A stretch of 64,000 bases of DNA from contig NZ_CP065589.1 in the NCBI RefSeq assembly GCF_021278965.1, forward strand, positions 2,423,001-2,487,000. The letters run 5' to 3'. Positions 26,711 through 36,232 of this stretch are shown here, piece by piece. The notes beneath the pieces are model-generated. The model searched no databases, was not told where the DNA came from, and worked only from the letters and a program-made list of their open reading frames with translations. The DNA comes from Chryseobacterium capnotolerans (GTDB taxonomy: Bacteria; Bacteroidota; Bacteroidia; Flavobacteriales; Weeksellaceae). Each line of letters begins with the position of its first letter. Position 1 is the stretch's first letter. The position numbers and the translations under genes are program-made.

Positions 26711-28135
26711 TTAAAAAATATAAGTAGCGGCAGATTGCCCAGGTATGGTTACTGCAGCGATCTTTCCGGCAAATTTAATATTAAAATTTTCATTTTCTTT
26801 ACTATCGTTCTGAACAATCAAGACCGTTTTTCCATTGGGAGTTTTGAATGCTGCAGTCGATAATTTTTTTGTCTGAGTGGAAGCAATACGTTGAGATCCT
26901 GCAGGTACAAACTTAGAGACATGTGCTACAATATAATAAGCAACATTTCTGGTAAAGTTCTCACTGTCTGCAACGGTTATCGCTCCTTTACATTCCGTAC
27001 ATCCACCCTCTGTATGAGGTCCATATTTTGAATCATTAGCCAGGTTCCATTCCAAAGCTATTCTGCTCCAGTTTCTCATGGATCCGATCATTACATTCTT
27101 CATGTGCCAGTTCAGATCTTCATTGAAAGTTCCTTTTGAACCTGTCCACTGCTCCGTAAAATAGAGATTCTTATCCGGAAAGGCATTATGTATTGTACTT
27201 AATGCTGAAATATCACCTTCATATAAGTGAAAAGCGGAACCGTCAATATATTGATAGGCTTCAGGATCTTTTAAAATATCAAGAGCATACTCAGGCTTGT
27301 TACAATTATGATCGTATACAACAATCTTTGTTTTGACATTGTTTGCTTTAAAAACAGGCCCTAAATATCCCTTAATAAAATCTCTCTGTTTTTCTGATGG
27401 CATATACAAACTCGGATTATTTCCCGGATGTAAAGGCTCATTCTGAGGAGTGATGGCATCAATAGTAATTCCTTCATTATGCATTTCCTGAATATACTTT
27501 ACAAAGTAGCGGGCATACGTTTCATAAAATTCGGGCTTTAAACTCCCTCCTTTTGTCTTTCCGTTATCTTTCATCCAAACCGGTGCTGACCAAGGAGCTG
27601 CAATAATTTTAATCTTAGGATTGATGGCTAAAATTTCTTTCAGCATAGCAATCAGAGCCTTGTCTTTTGCCAGACTGAATTTAGAAAGAGAAATATCTGT
27701 CTGTCCATCCGGAAGATCATCATAGGAAAAAACTTCCCCATCAAGATCAGAAGCCCCAATGCTTACTCTCAGATAGCTGATGGAAATAGAATTTTTATCG
27801 TTTCCAAAAAGTTCGCTCAACAAAGCTTTTCTTTTTGAAGGTGATAAACGGTTAATAACCTCAACACTTCCTCCTGTCAATGTATATCCGAAACCGTCAA
27901 CATATTGAAATTTTTGGGTATCATCAATTTCAATATTCTGAGAGCCATTAGATGTATTTACAAATCTAATTGGTGTCTGAAGCTGCAACAGTACACTTTC
28001 ATCTCCTTTGGTAAGCCAGTAATGCACTTCATTTCCTTTATTCTGAGTAACTGAGGTACACGATAAAGGAAAAAGTACCACACCGCAAAGCAGTGCAGTA
28101 CCTTTAAAGAAACTATATAAGTTGTGAAACTTCAT
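26711..28135 (-). CDS. Glycoside hydrolase family 30 lipoprotein, second copy
   Basis: A 474-residue enzyme with a lipoprotein signal peptide (FPLSC, Cys at about 26). The GH30 core includes GFGYTLTGGSVEVINRL, AAPWSAPVWMKDN, acid/base E233 in TPQNEP and nucleophile E328 in LYFTEQW. It differs clearly from the other GH30 in this operon, so the two probably divide labour, for example endo versus exo action on beta-1,6 linkages. It starts 2 bases after the SusD stop. Confidence 0.87.
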   Translation of the reverse strand: MKFHNLYSFFKGTALLCGVVLFPLSCTSVTQNKGNEVHYWLTKGDESVLLQLQTPIRFVNTSNGSQNIEIDDTQKFQYVDGFGYTLTGGSVEVINRLSPSKRKALLSELFGNDKNSISISYLRVSIGASDLDGEVFSYDDLPDGQTDISLSKFSLAKDKALIAMLKEILAINPKIKIIAAPWSAPVWMKDNGKTKGGSLKPEFYETYARYFVKYIQEMHNEGITIDAITPQNEPLHPGNNPSLYMPSEKQRDFIKGYLGPVFKANNVKTKIVVYDHNCNKPEYALDILKDPEAYQYIDGSAFHLYEGDISALSTIHNAFPDKNLYFTEQWTGSKGTFNEDLNWHMKNVMIGSMRNWSRIALEWNLANDSKYGPHTEGGCTECKGAITVADSENFTRNVAYYIVAHVSKFVPAGSQRIASTQTKKLSTAAFKTPNGKTVLIVQNDSKENENFNIKFAGKIAAVTIPGQSAATYIF

Positions 28136-28137
28136 GT

Positions 28138-29667
28138 TTAATAGCCGGGATTTTGTTTAATTGCCGTATTAATAAGCTCATTATAAGGAATAGGCAAAAG
28201 TTCATTTCTATTTGCAACAAAACCTCTGGAAGACAATTTAGAGGCGGCCTCTCCCCATCTTACCAAATCAAACCATCTATGCCCTTCCCCTGCTAATTCT
28301 TTTCTCCTTTCATCTTTAACAGCCTGTAGAGTAACAGGAACAGATGGCAATCCTACTCTGCTTCTTACGGCGTCCAACAATGCCTGAGCTCTTGCTCCGC
28401 TTCCATTGAGAGCTTCTGCTTCCATCAGATAAGTATCTGCCAACCTGATTACTATATAATTTCGGCTGTAATTAAGCTCCGGAGCCCCGGGAAGTGTAGA
28501 AACCTCAGCTCTTGTAGGAAGATATTTGTTTAAGAAATATCCTGTATCTTTATTAGCAGGTGAATAAGTAATTTCTTTATCAGCAGTTAATTGTTTTGCA
28601 TTAAATATTGTAGCCCCTACTCTTGGATCATTTTTCATTACATTAAAAAGGTCTTCAGTGGCAGTGTTGAATGCCCACCCCGAAACAATATCAGGAGCAG
28701 AAGGCAATAGCCTGTTATACCCTCTTGGCCCTATCATAATACAGATTGAATTTCCCTCGTCTTTTCCCTGGCCCCAAAAACTCCAATCAGAATTTCCTTT
28801 ATTGGTATGCATTACCTCAAGAATAGATTCAGATGTAAATTTATTATCAGGCTTCCATAGATCGTTATAGTTAGCCACCAATTTATATCCGTACTGACTG
28901 GCTTCCCCCGGTGTACCATTTACCTCAGCCAATTGAGCAGCAGCAAGATCTTTTTTATTATTATATAGGTAGATTTTCCCCAGAATAGCACGGGCAGTAC
29001 CCTGGCTGATTCTTCCTACCTCAGCTTTATTAGTGGGTGGAATTGCTAATGGTAAATCATTAATTGAAGCCAGAATATCAGATTCGATTTGACTATAAAC
29101 CGCTTGAGGATCCGCCTGAGGAATATTATAGTAATCATCAGTAGCTGTAATTGGTTTTAAGATCAAAGGAATATTTCCAAACATTTTTAACAGCTCAAAA
29201 TAATATAAAGCTCTTAACGTTTTAGCTTCTGCAACAAATCTACTTCTGGTCTTATCGTTCATTTTAGCTTCAGGAATTCTCTGGATAAGCAGGTTAGCTC
29301 TTGCAATTCCCTGATAAAAATCGTTCCAATACGTTTTTGGAATTGTAATCTGGTCTATTGAATAATTCGAAAAGCCTTGAATCCCTGCACCATCTGTAGG
29401 GCTTCCTCCTCCTGCGTAGAAATCATCTGACCCGGCATTGAAGAAAGTAACGGTATTTTCAAACCCGCCTGAATATTTTCGAAGTACATCATATACGGAT
29501 ACCAAGGTTGTGAATGCCTGTTCTTCATTCTGGAAATAGTTACTGGAGTCAAAAGCTCCTTTATTCTGTACATCTTCAATGAATTCATTACCACATGACA
29601 CGGAACTGAAGGCAATTCCTGATGTAAGAGCAACTAATAATATCGTTTTATATAATCTGTTTTTCAT
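28138..29667 (-). CDS. SusD/RagB-family glycan-binding lipoprotein
   Basis: Outer-membrane lipoprotein that captures oligosaccharide for its SusC partner. I start it at the ATG giving MKNRLYKTILLVAL with lipobox SVSC (Cys25), 10 bases after the SusC stop, rather than an in-frame ATG 33 bases earlier inside SusC. The helical TPR-like scaffold and C-terminal SusD region are seen (ARANLLIQRIPEA, AKTLRALYYFELLKMFGNIPL, RLADTYLMEAEALN, ERRKELAGEGHRWFDLVRWG). About 509 residues, the usual size. Confidence 0.94.
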   Translation of the reverse strand: MKNRLYKTILLVALTSGIAFSSVSCGNEFIEDVQNKGAFDSSNYFQNEEQAFTTLVSVYDVLRKYSGGFENTVTFFNAGSDDFYAGGGSPTDGAGIQGFSNYSIDQITIPKTYWNDFYQGIARANLLIQRIPEAKMNDKTRSRFVAEAKTLRALYYFELLKMFGNIPLILKPITATDDYYNIPQADPQAVYSQIESDILASINDLPLAIPPTNKAEVGRISQGTARAILGKIYLYNNKKDLAAAQLAEVNGTPGEASQYGYKLVANYNDLWKPDNKFTSESILEVMHTNKGNSDWSFWGQGKDEGNSICIMIGPRGYNRLLPSAPDIVSGWAFNTATEDLFNVMKNDPRVGATIFNAKQLTADKEITYSPANKDTGYFLNKYLPTRAEVSTLPGAPELNYSRNYIVIRLADTYLMEAEALNGSGARAQALLDAVRSRVGLPSVPVTLQAVKDERRKELAGEGHRWFDLVRWGEAASKLSSRGFVANRNELLPIPYNELINTAIKQNPGY

Positions 29668-29677
29668 AGTACCTTTT

Positions 29678-32590
29678 TTAGAATTGAATGTTTGCACCAA
29701 ATAAAAATGTTCTTGCCTGAGGGTAATAAGCCCTGTCTATACCATATGAATCATTTACAGCGATCTCAGGATCATATCCGGTATACTTTGTAAACGTAAA
29801 TAAGTTTTCTCCTGTCACATAGAATCTAACTTTGCTTGCTCCGAAACTCTTAGAAACTTCAGCGGGCAATGTATATCCTAACTGTATCAATTTAATTCTT
29901 ACAAAATCTCCTTTTTGAAGATAATAATCAGACATTTTGGTATAATTTTCATTTCTATCATTGACATCCAGCCTTGCCACAGTATTAGATGTTCCCGGTC
30001 CTGTCCAACGATCAAGAATAGTAGTCTGGTAATTGGCATTGAATAGATCCAGTCTTCTTAACCCCTGAAAAATCTTATTACCTCCTTGTCCCTGAGCAAA
30101 AATCATTAGATCTATATTTTTATAATTCAGGTTTAAGGTTAAGCCATAATTGAATTTAGGGACTGAACTTCCTAAATATTCATAATCTTCCTGGTTGATT
30201 TTTCCATCTCCATTCACATCCAATCTTTTAAAATCACCTGGTTTAGCATTAGGCTGAATTAAATTTCCATTGGCATTTCTATAAGCGTCTATTTCGGCCT
30301 GTGTTTGGAAAATACCTGCATTTTTATATCCATAGAAAGCTCCGTACGGTGATCCTACCTGGAACCTGGTCACATAACCCATTGATTGGAATGATGCAAA
30401 ATTTTCAAATATTTTATCATCTTCAAGTCTTGTCACTTCATTTTTCAGATAAGAAAAGTTACCGTTGACTGAAATTCCAAAATCTGACCATGTTTTTCTA
30501 TACCCCAGATTAACTTCTATACCGGTATTATTCATATCCCCTACATTTTTCCATGGTCTGTCAGGAGCGCCTACATATCCGGGAATATCTACCTGACGAA
30601 GGATATCTGTTGTTTTCTTTTTAAACCAGTCTACTGTTAATGTAAAATCATTTAGTAGTTTAAGATCTGCTGCCACATTCAGCTGAGAAGTTTCCTCCCA
30701 TCTCAGATCTGGGTTTTCTAATGTAGTAGGAGCATATCCTATAATAATGTTATTATCACCAAATGCATAATTGCTTCCTGATTTAAGTGAGTTTACGAAT
30801 TTAAAATTCTCAATAGCATCATTTCCTAAAACTCCGTATCCACCTCTAAACTTCAGCGTATTTACGATTTTATTCTCTGGCCAGAAATTTTCATTAGATA
30901 TATTCCATCCTAAAGAGAAAGCTGGGAAATTCCCCCAGTGTCTGTTTCCTGCAAACTTAGAAGAACCGTCTCTACGTATTGTTCCTGTAAAAAGATATTT
31001 ATCCTCATAATCATAAATAACCCTTGCAAAATAAGATGCTTTATGAGTTTCAACACCATCATAAGCAGTTGCCAAGCGATTTTCTGCTGGAACATCAAAA
31101 TTAAAAGATGCATCTTCAAAATTATTAACAGGCAGATTGGTAAATGTAGTGGTACTTCCGGAACCAATATTATAAAAATAAGCTCCCTGCCCGATTAAAA
31201 CACTTAAATGATGCCCACCCCATTTATTATCGTAGGTTAATGTATTTTCAGTATTCCATTCCATTTTTTTATTGCTCTCTCTCAAAAAGCTGTTAAAAAC
31301 TGTATTTCTGGAATTGGTATTAAGGTAATACTTTGGAGTAAACTGTTCTTTTCCCCAATAGGAAAGCTTTCCGTTCAATGTAGTTTTGAATGTGAAATGA
31401 TCCAAAAACTTGAGTTCAGCAAATATATTCGCTACAAAATCATCAGACCAGTTGTATTTACCAAGTTGCGTTTGTCTGTAGGCCAATGGATTTGTCATCT
31501 CATTTTCAACAATTGTAGATACTCCATAAGGATTACCAAATGGATCTCTTATCAGATATGGAGAAATTTCTGCATTGTTATAGGGACCTGTATTCAACAT
31601 ATTCGGATCTGTAACCACTACAGGAGTAATGGGGTCTAGATTGATAGCAGAACTTAAAGGTCCTCCAAACTCATCATTTGCATTCACCCCTTTGTTTTTT
31701 TGGTGAGTATAAGATAGGGTTTGCCCGATGGTAAGAAAATCAAACACTTTATGTGTTGAATTAAGCCTTACATTCATTCTTTTATAATTGGAGATGTCTT
31801 TTAATACAATCCCGTCTTGTTCATAATATCCGAATGAAGAATAAAAAGTAGATCTATCATTCCCTCCACTAAGGCTGAATTCATGAGATGTTCTCTCCGC
31901 TGTATTGAAAATCTCTTTTTGCCAGTCTGTACCCGTTCCGAAAGATTGAGGATTGGTAAACTTTGCAGGACTTCCGCCATTAGTCAATGCTTCATTAATA
32001 ATCATTCCATATTGACTGGCATTCAGAAGATCCAGTTTCTTAGAAGCTGAACTTAAACCATAAAATCCATTATAAGATAAATTCATTTTTCCTTTTCTTC
32101 CCTTTTTAGTAGTCACCAGAATAACTCCTTTCGCAGCAGAAACTCCATAGATCGCTGAAGAGGCACCGTCTTTCAGGATTTCAATATTCTCTATATCGGA
32201 TTGATTCAGCCAGGCAATATTATCTACTACAATACCATCTACTACCCATAAAGGGTCATTACTTCCCGCTCCGAAACTGGTTACTCCACGTACCCTTACA
32301 GTTGCGGCAGATCCTGGTTGCCCGGAATTCGTAACAACAGAAACCCCGGCAGCCCTTCCTTGTAATACCTGTTCCGGCTTACCTGAAGGAATATCCTCGA
32401 TATCTTTTGCTCTTACACTGGAAATTGCTCCCGTTACATTACTCTTTTTCTGAGTACCATAACCGATCAATACAACCTCCTCAATTTTATTCTCTTTAGA
32501 AAGTGAATCTTTCTTGGTCTGGGCACTGAAATTAGCCGTGAAATAAAGAACGGCAACCGCGCCTAAGCTTAATGGTATTCTTATGTTCAT
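29678..32590 (-). CDS. SusC/RagA-family TonB-dependent outer-membrane transporter
   Basis: A 970-residue beta-barrel importer. A signal peptide (ends NFSAQ) is followed directly by a TonB-box-like EEVVLIGYGTQKK and the plug, with VLQGRAAGVSVVTNSGQPG, LWVVDGIVVDN and SAAKGVILVTTKKG. The usual N-terminal carboxypeptidase-like domain is absent, as in many Chryseobacterium SusC proteins. The barrel ends in an aromatic residue (GANIQF). It is first in the six-gene minus-strand PUL operon. No SusR, hybrid two-component or ECF-sigma regulator is next to it. Confidence 0.94.
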   Translation of the reverse strand: MNIRIPLSLGAVAVLYFTANFSAQTKKDSLSKENKIEEVVLIGYGTQKKSNVTGAISSVRAKDIEDIPSGKPEQVLQGRAAGVSVVTNSGQPGSAATVRVRGVTSFGAGSNDPLWVVDGIVVDNIAWLNQSDIENIEILKDGASSAIYGVSAAKGVILVTTKKGRKGKMNLSYNGFYGLSSASKKLDLLNASQYGMIINEALTNGGSPAKFTNPQSFGTGTDWQKEIFNTAERTSHEFSLSGGNDRSTFYSSFGYYEQDGIVLKDISNYKRMNVRLNSTHKVFDFLTIGQTLSYTHQKNKGVNANDEFGGPLSSAINLDPITPVVVTDPNMLNTGPYNNAEISPYLIRDPFGNPYGVSTIVENEMTNPLAYRQTQLGKYNWSDDFVANIFAELKFLDHFTFKTTLNGKLSYWGKEQFTPKYYLNTNSRNTVFNSFLRESNKKMEWNTENTLTYDNKWGGHHLSVLIGQGAYFYNIGSGSTTTFTNLPVNNFEDASFNFDVPAENRLATAYDGVETHKASYFARVIYDYEDKYLFTGTIRRDGSSKFAGNRHWGNFPAFSLGWNISNENFWPENKIVNTLKFRGGYGVLGNDAIENFKFVNSLKSGSNYAFGDNNIIIGYAPTTLENPDLRWEETSQLNVAADLKLLNDFTLTVDWFKKKTTDILRQVDIPGYVGAPDRPWKNVGDMNNTGIEVNLGYRKTWSDFGISVNGNFSYLKNEVTRLEDDKIFENFASFQSMGYVTRFQVGSPYGAFYGYKNAGIFQTQAEIDAYRNANGNLIQPNAKPGDFKRLDVNGDGKINQEDYEYLGSSVPKFNYGLTLNLNYKNIDLMIFAQGQGGNKIFQGLRRLDLFNANYQTTILDRWTGPGTSNTVARLDVNDRNENYTKMSDYYLQKGDFVRIKLIQLGYTLPAEVSKSFGASKVRFYVTGENLFTFTKYTGYDPEIAVNDSYGIDRAYYPQARTFLFGANIQF

Positions 32591-32767
32591 ATACAGTCAT
32601 TGTTTTAATTCTCAAATTGAGACAATAAAAATATATTTTTTTTCTATTAATTAACATTAGATTAACAAATATTTTAAAATTTCGTTTATTATTCAGGGTT
32701 AAAAGCCATATCTTCGCATCAATTATTCACAAAAAGCTATAAAAATTCAATAAAGTTAACTCCCGAA

Positions 32768-33961
32768 ATGACCACTAAGCTTTCCAAAATTTCTCTCCCT
32801 TTAAAACTGACCTTCCTTATTTTCTCAATGGTTCTAAACTGTATGGGACTTATTATCCTTCAGCTTGCAGATACCAATATCACTTATGGAGAGCTCGGAT
32901 TTTTGGAATCTTTCAAAGACCTTCCTATTGCATTTATCTCTCTATTCGCAGTAAGCTTTATCAATAAAACAGGATCAAAAAAAGCATTGATTGCCGCTTT
33001 GGCTATTGTAGGGTTTTGTTCCTGCCTCCTTCCTTTTATTGAAGAATTCTGGTTTTATAAAGTATGGTTTGCCATTATTGGCGCCTGCTTTGCAATCGGG
33101 AAAATATGTGTATTTGGGATCATCAGGAATAATATTTCTGATGAAAAATCATTGGCCAAAACAATGAACAGTGTAGAAGCTTCCTTTATGATAGGAATTT
33201 TTGTAGTGAATACAGGCTTTGGGTGGCTGATCTCCGGCCCTTATTCCGAATTCTGGAGATTTGGATTTCTGTTGATTGCTGTATTATCTGCCGTCACCAT
33301 ATTCTTACTTTCAAAAATAGAAATTACAGAGTCTAAACCTTACGAAAACAAAAGTATTTTCATTGAACTTTCAGGATTTACAACCCCTGTAGTTGCTTTA
33401 TTCCTTGCTGTAATCTTCTTTATTGTCTTTGTAGAACAGGGGGTTTAATTCATGGCTGCCTTCTTTTTACAAGAATCATCTGAAGGTCAATTCATTTTTC
33501 GCCCTTCAGGCTACTTCTTTTTATCTCTTTTCTCTTATGCAGGAAGAACGGTCACAGCCAATATCATCCGTAGATTTTCATTATCAAAATATTACATTAC
33601 ATGCATATCATTAATTATAGCCTTATTACTTGTCATCTTAGGAATTCAGTATTTTGATTCCGAAGATTCCAGAATGATTCTCTTTCTGTTTCCAGTGATA
33701 GGATTATTTCTGTCGCCGCTCTATCCGGTTGTCAATTCAAAAATGATTGCTTTGGTAGATAAAGAAAAGATCAATCTGTTTACCTCTCTTATTGTTATTT
33801 TTTCTTCTCTGGGAAGTTCCGTGAGTTCCATTATTATGGCCATACTCTTTGGAAAGCGGCTATTAAACTTTTATCCATTATATATTTTATGCTCTATAAT
33901 TCTTCTTTTTGTGATTAGTTTGATATATTTTAACGTCTCAAAAAGAAAATATAGAAAATAG
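32768..33961 (+). pseudogene. MFS sugar-type transporter, two compensating frameshifts as read
   Basis: A 12-helix major-facilitator protein, about 397 residues when corrected. The first half (to FVEQG, about residue 225) and last 145 residues are in the same frame, but an in-frame TAA follows the G5 run 33439-33443. Removing one G gives FNSWLPSFYKNHLKVNSFFALQATSF, and adding one T to 33518-33522 returns to LSLFSYAGRT. Only the 29 codons between are misread, so this is almost surely a sequence error rather than a broken gene. The substrate is probably a sugar, by similarity to FucP/NagP-type permeases and its neighbour, the NrtR/AraR-like regulator. Confidence 0.8.
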
Positions 33962-33977
33962 TTTTATTTTTACAACC

Positions 33978-34766
33978 ATGAAAATCAAAGACACAAAAAG
34001 TAAAGAAACACTTCAGGAACTGATCGACACCAAGGATTTCGTTGCTCATATTTCTGTAGACTGTACGATATTCGGATTTCACAATAACATTCTGAAAGTA
34101 TTGTTATTGAAATATCATGATCTGGATCTGTGGTCACTCCCGGGTGGTTTTGTTTTCAATGATGAGGATCTTAGAGAAGCGGCAGAACGGGTTTTGTATG
34201 AGCGAACTCATCTTAAAGATTTGTTTCTAAAACAATTCCATACATTCGGAAGAATTGACCGTACAGAAAATAATGTACATCAGATCCTTCTTAGAAATAA
34301 AGGGATTGAAGTCCCTGCAGACCACTGGATTTTTCAGAGGTTTATTACAGTAGGATACTGCAGTCTCATCGATTTTTCACTCACAAATACTTTTCCGGAT
34401 GCTTTTAACGAAAGCTGCGAATGGTTTGAAGTGAATAATCTGCCGAAGATGGCATTTGACCACGACAGAATTATAGAAACCGGACTGGAATATCTTCGAA
34501 TGAATATCAACACTGAAGTGGCAGCCAGTAATCTTCTTCCTGAGAAATTTACGATGAAGGACCTTCAGGCTCTTTATGAAACCATTTTAGGGCAAAAATT
34601 CAGAAGAAATAACTTCCAGCGAAAAATACTAAGCCTCAATATTCTTGACCGATTAGAAAAACTATATGACGGTTCTGCTAACAAAGCTCCATACCTCTAT
34701 AAATTTAAAACTGAAGTGCATAATTCCACTAATCAGTACCCTATCTCCAATGATGAGGAAGCTTAA
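33978..34766 (+). CDS. Nudix-type transcriptional regulator (NrtR/AraR-like)
   Basis: A 262-residue cytosolic protein. An N-terminal Nudix fold (about 20-165) contains a degenerate Nudix box: SLPGGFVFNDEDLREAAERVLYERTHL lacks the paired catalytic glutamates (REUxEExGU), so hydrolysis is unlikely. A C-terminal winged helix-turn-helix follows (KFTMKDLQALYETILGQKFRRNNFQRKIL). This is the NrtR/AraR arrangement, where the Nudix domain senses a nucleotide or sugar effector. It starts 16 bases after the transporter gene, suggesting an operon and control of that transporter. Confidence 0.85.
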   Translation: MKIKDTKSKETLQELIDTKDFVAHISVDCTIFGFHNNILKVLLLKYHDLDLWSLPGGFVFNDEDLREAAERVLYERTHLKDLFLKQFHTFGRIDRTENNVHQILLRNKGIEVPADHWIFQRFITVGYCSLIDFSLTNTFPDAFNESCEWFEVNNLPKMAFDHDRIIETGLEYLRMNINTEVAASNLLPEKFTMKDLQALYETILGQKFRRNNFQRKILSLNILDRLEKLYDGSANKAPYLYKFKTEVHNSTNQYPISNDEEA

Positions 34767-34894
34767 AATGTGAATTTTATCCCTTAAACAGGAAAAAGCC
34801 ACATTATCTGTTTGAAAACCAGCATTTAGATAAGTTTTCAAAAAAATTTCTCAAACACCACGAAAAATGTTATTTTTAACAAAATCAAAAAATC

Positions 34895-36073
34895 ATGTCA
34901 TATTATCCTCTTACAAGCATCCCTGATTACTATGGAATTGATGCTTTACTTACTGAAGAACACAAACTGATCCGCCAATCTATCAGAGATTGGGTTGAAA
35001 GTTTTGTAATGCCGCAGATTGATCAGGCAGCTCAAAATCATACAGATCTCCCGGGTCTTATGAGAGAACTAGGAAAAATTGGAGCATTAGGTCCATATAT
35101 TCCCGTTGAGTATGGTGGTTCTGGATTAGATCAGATTTCTTATGGTCTTATCATGCAGGAATTGGAAAGAGGAGATTCTGCAGTACGTTCTGCCGCTTCA
35201 GTACAGAGCTCTTTGGTAATGTTTCCCATTAATGAGTTCGGTTCCGAAGAACAGAAAAAGAAATATCTTCCAAAGCTTGCTGCTGGAGAAATGATTGGTT
35301 CTTTTGGATTAACTGAACCTAACCATGGTTCTGATCCGGGTTCTATGGAAACTTATTTTAAAGATATGGGAGACCATTATCTTTTGAATGGGGCTAAAAT
35401 GTGGATCACCAACTCTCCTCTTTGCGACATTGCTGTAGTATGGGCAAAGAATGAGGAAGGAAAAATACAGGGATTAATTGTTGAAAGAGGAATGGAAGGA
35501 TTCACAACTCCGGAAACACATAATAAATGGAGCTTAAGAGCTTCTAAAACAGGAGAATTAGTATTCAACGATGTAAAAGTACCGAAAGAGAATTTACTTC
35601 CGGGAGTTACAGGATTGAAAGGACCTCTATCTTGCTTGAACTCTGCCAGATACGGAATTTCCTGGGGCGTCATTGGTGCTGCTATTGACTGCCACTGTAC
35701 TGCGGTTCAGTACTCTAAGGAAAGAAAGCAGTTTGGTAAACCAATCGGTTCTTACCAGCTTCAGCAGAAAAAATTAGCTGAATTTTTAACGGAGATTACA
35801 AAAGCTCAGTTATTATGTCTTCAGTTAGGAAACCTTAAGAATGCTCATAAGGCAACTCCGGCACAAATTTCAATGGCTAAACGTAACAACGTAAAAATGG
35901 CGATTGACATTGCAAGAGAATCAAGACAGATCCTTGGAGGAATGGGAATCATGGGTGAGTTCCCAATGATGAGACATGCTGCCAATCTGGAGTCTGTAAT
36001 TACGTATGAAGGAACTCATGACGTTCATTTGTTAATCACCGGTTTAGATATTACAGGTATCAACGCTTTCTAA
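34895..36073 (+). CDS. Acyl-CoA dehydrogenase, glutaryl-CoA dehydrogenase-like
   Basis: A 392-residue FAD enzyme. Motifs are GALGPYIPVEYGGSGLD, GSFGLTEPNHGSDPGSMET at the FAD/substrate site, KMWITNSPLCDIAVVWAK, the fatty-acid binding helix region, and ITYEGTHDVH with the catalytic-base Glu at about 376. Length and the TYEGT end resemble GcdH, which converts glutaryl-CoA to crotonyl-CoA in lysine/tryptophan degradation. Substrate specificity is inferred. It has its own terminator. Confidence 0.87.
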   Translation: MSYYPLTSIPDYYGIDALLTEEHKLIRQSIRDWVESFVMPQIDQAAQNHTDLPGLMRELGKIGALGPYIPVEYGGSGLDQISYGLIMQELERGDSAVRSAASVQSSLVMFPINEFGSEEQKKKYLPKLAAGEMIGSFGLTEPNHGSDPGSMETYFKDMGDHYLLNGAKMWITNSPLCDIAVVWAKNEEGKIQGLIVERGMEGFTTPETHNKWSLRASKTGELVFNDVKVPKENLLPGVTGLKGPLSCLNSARYGISWGVIGAAIDCHCTAVQYSKERKQFGKPIGSYQLQQKKLAEFLTEITKAQLLCLQLGNLKNAHKATPAQISMAKRNNVKMAIDIARESRQILGGMGIMGEFPMMRHAANLESVITYEGTHDVHLLITGLDITGINAF

Positions 36074-36093
36074 AAAAAGGAAAATATAGAATT

Positions 36094-36126
36094 AAGAGTC
36101 TGGTCTTTGGATCAGACTCTTTATTT
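36094..36126 (+). terminator. Terminator of the acyl-CoA dehydrogenase gene
   Basis: Nine-bp stem AAGAGTCTG/CAGACTCTT with a loop of about 10 bases followed by TTATTTT, 20 bases after the stop. Confidence 0.7.
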
Positions 36127-36232
36127 TACTCACCTTTCAGAGAATTTAATATTCAATGAATAGTTATTAATGTCTGAATATTTTTGTGAATTTATTAAAG
36201 TTATTACCTTGACAGTAGTAAAAATTCACGAT

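Noticed and set aside
33452..33961. Separate second membrane protein after the MFS gene
   Set aside because: It is the C-terminal half of the same transporter; correcting two homopolymer runs joins them.
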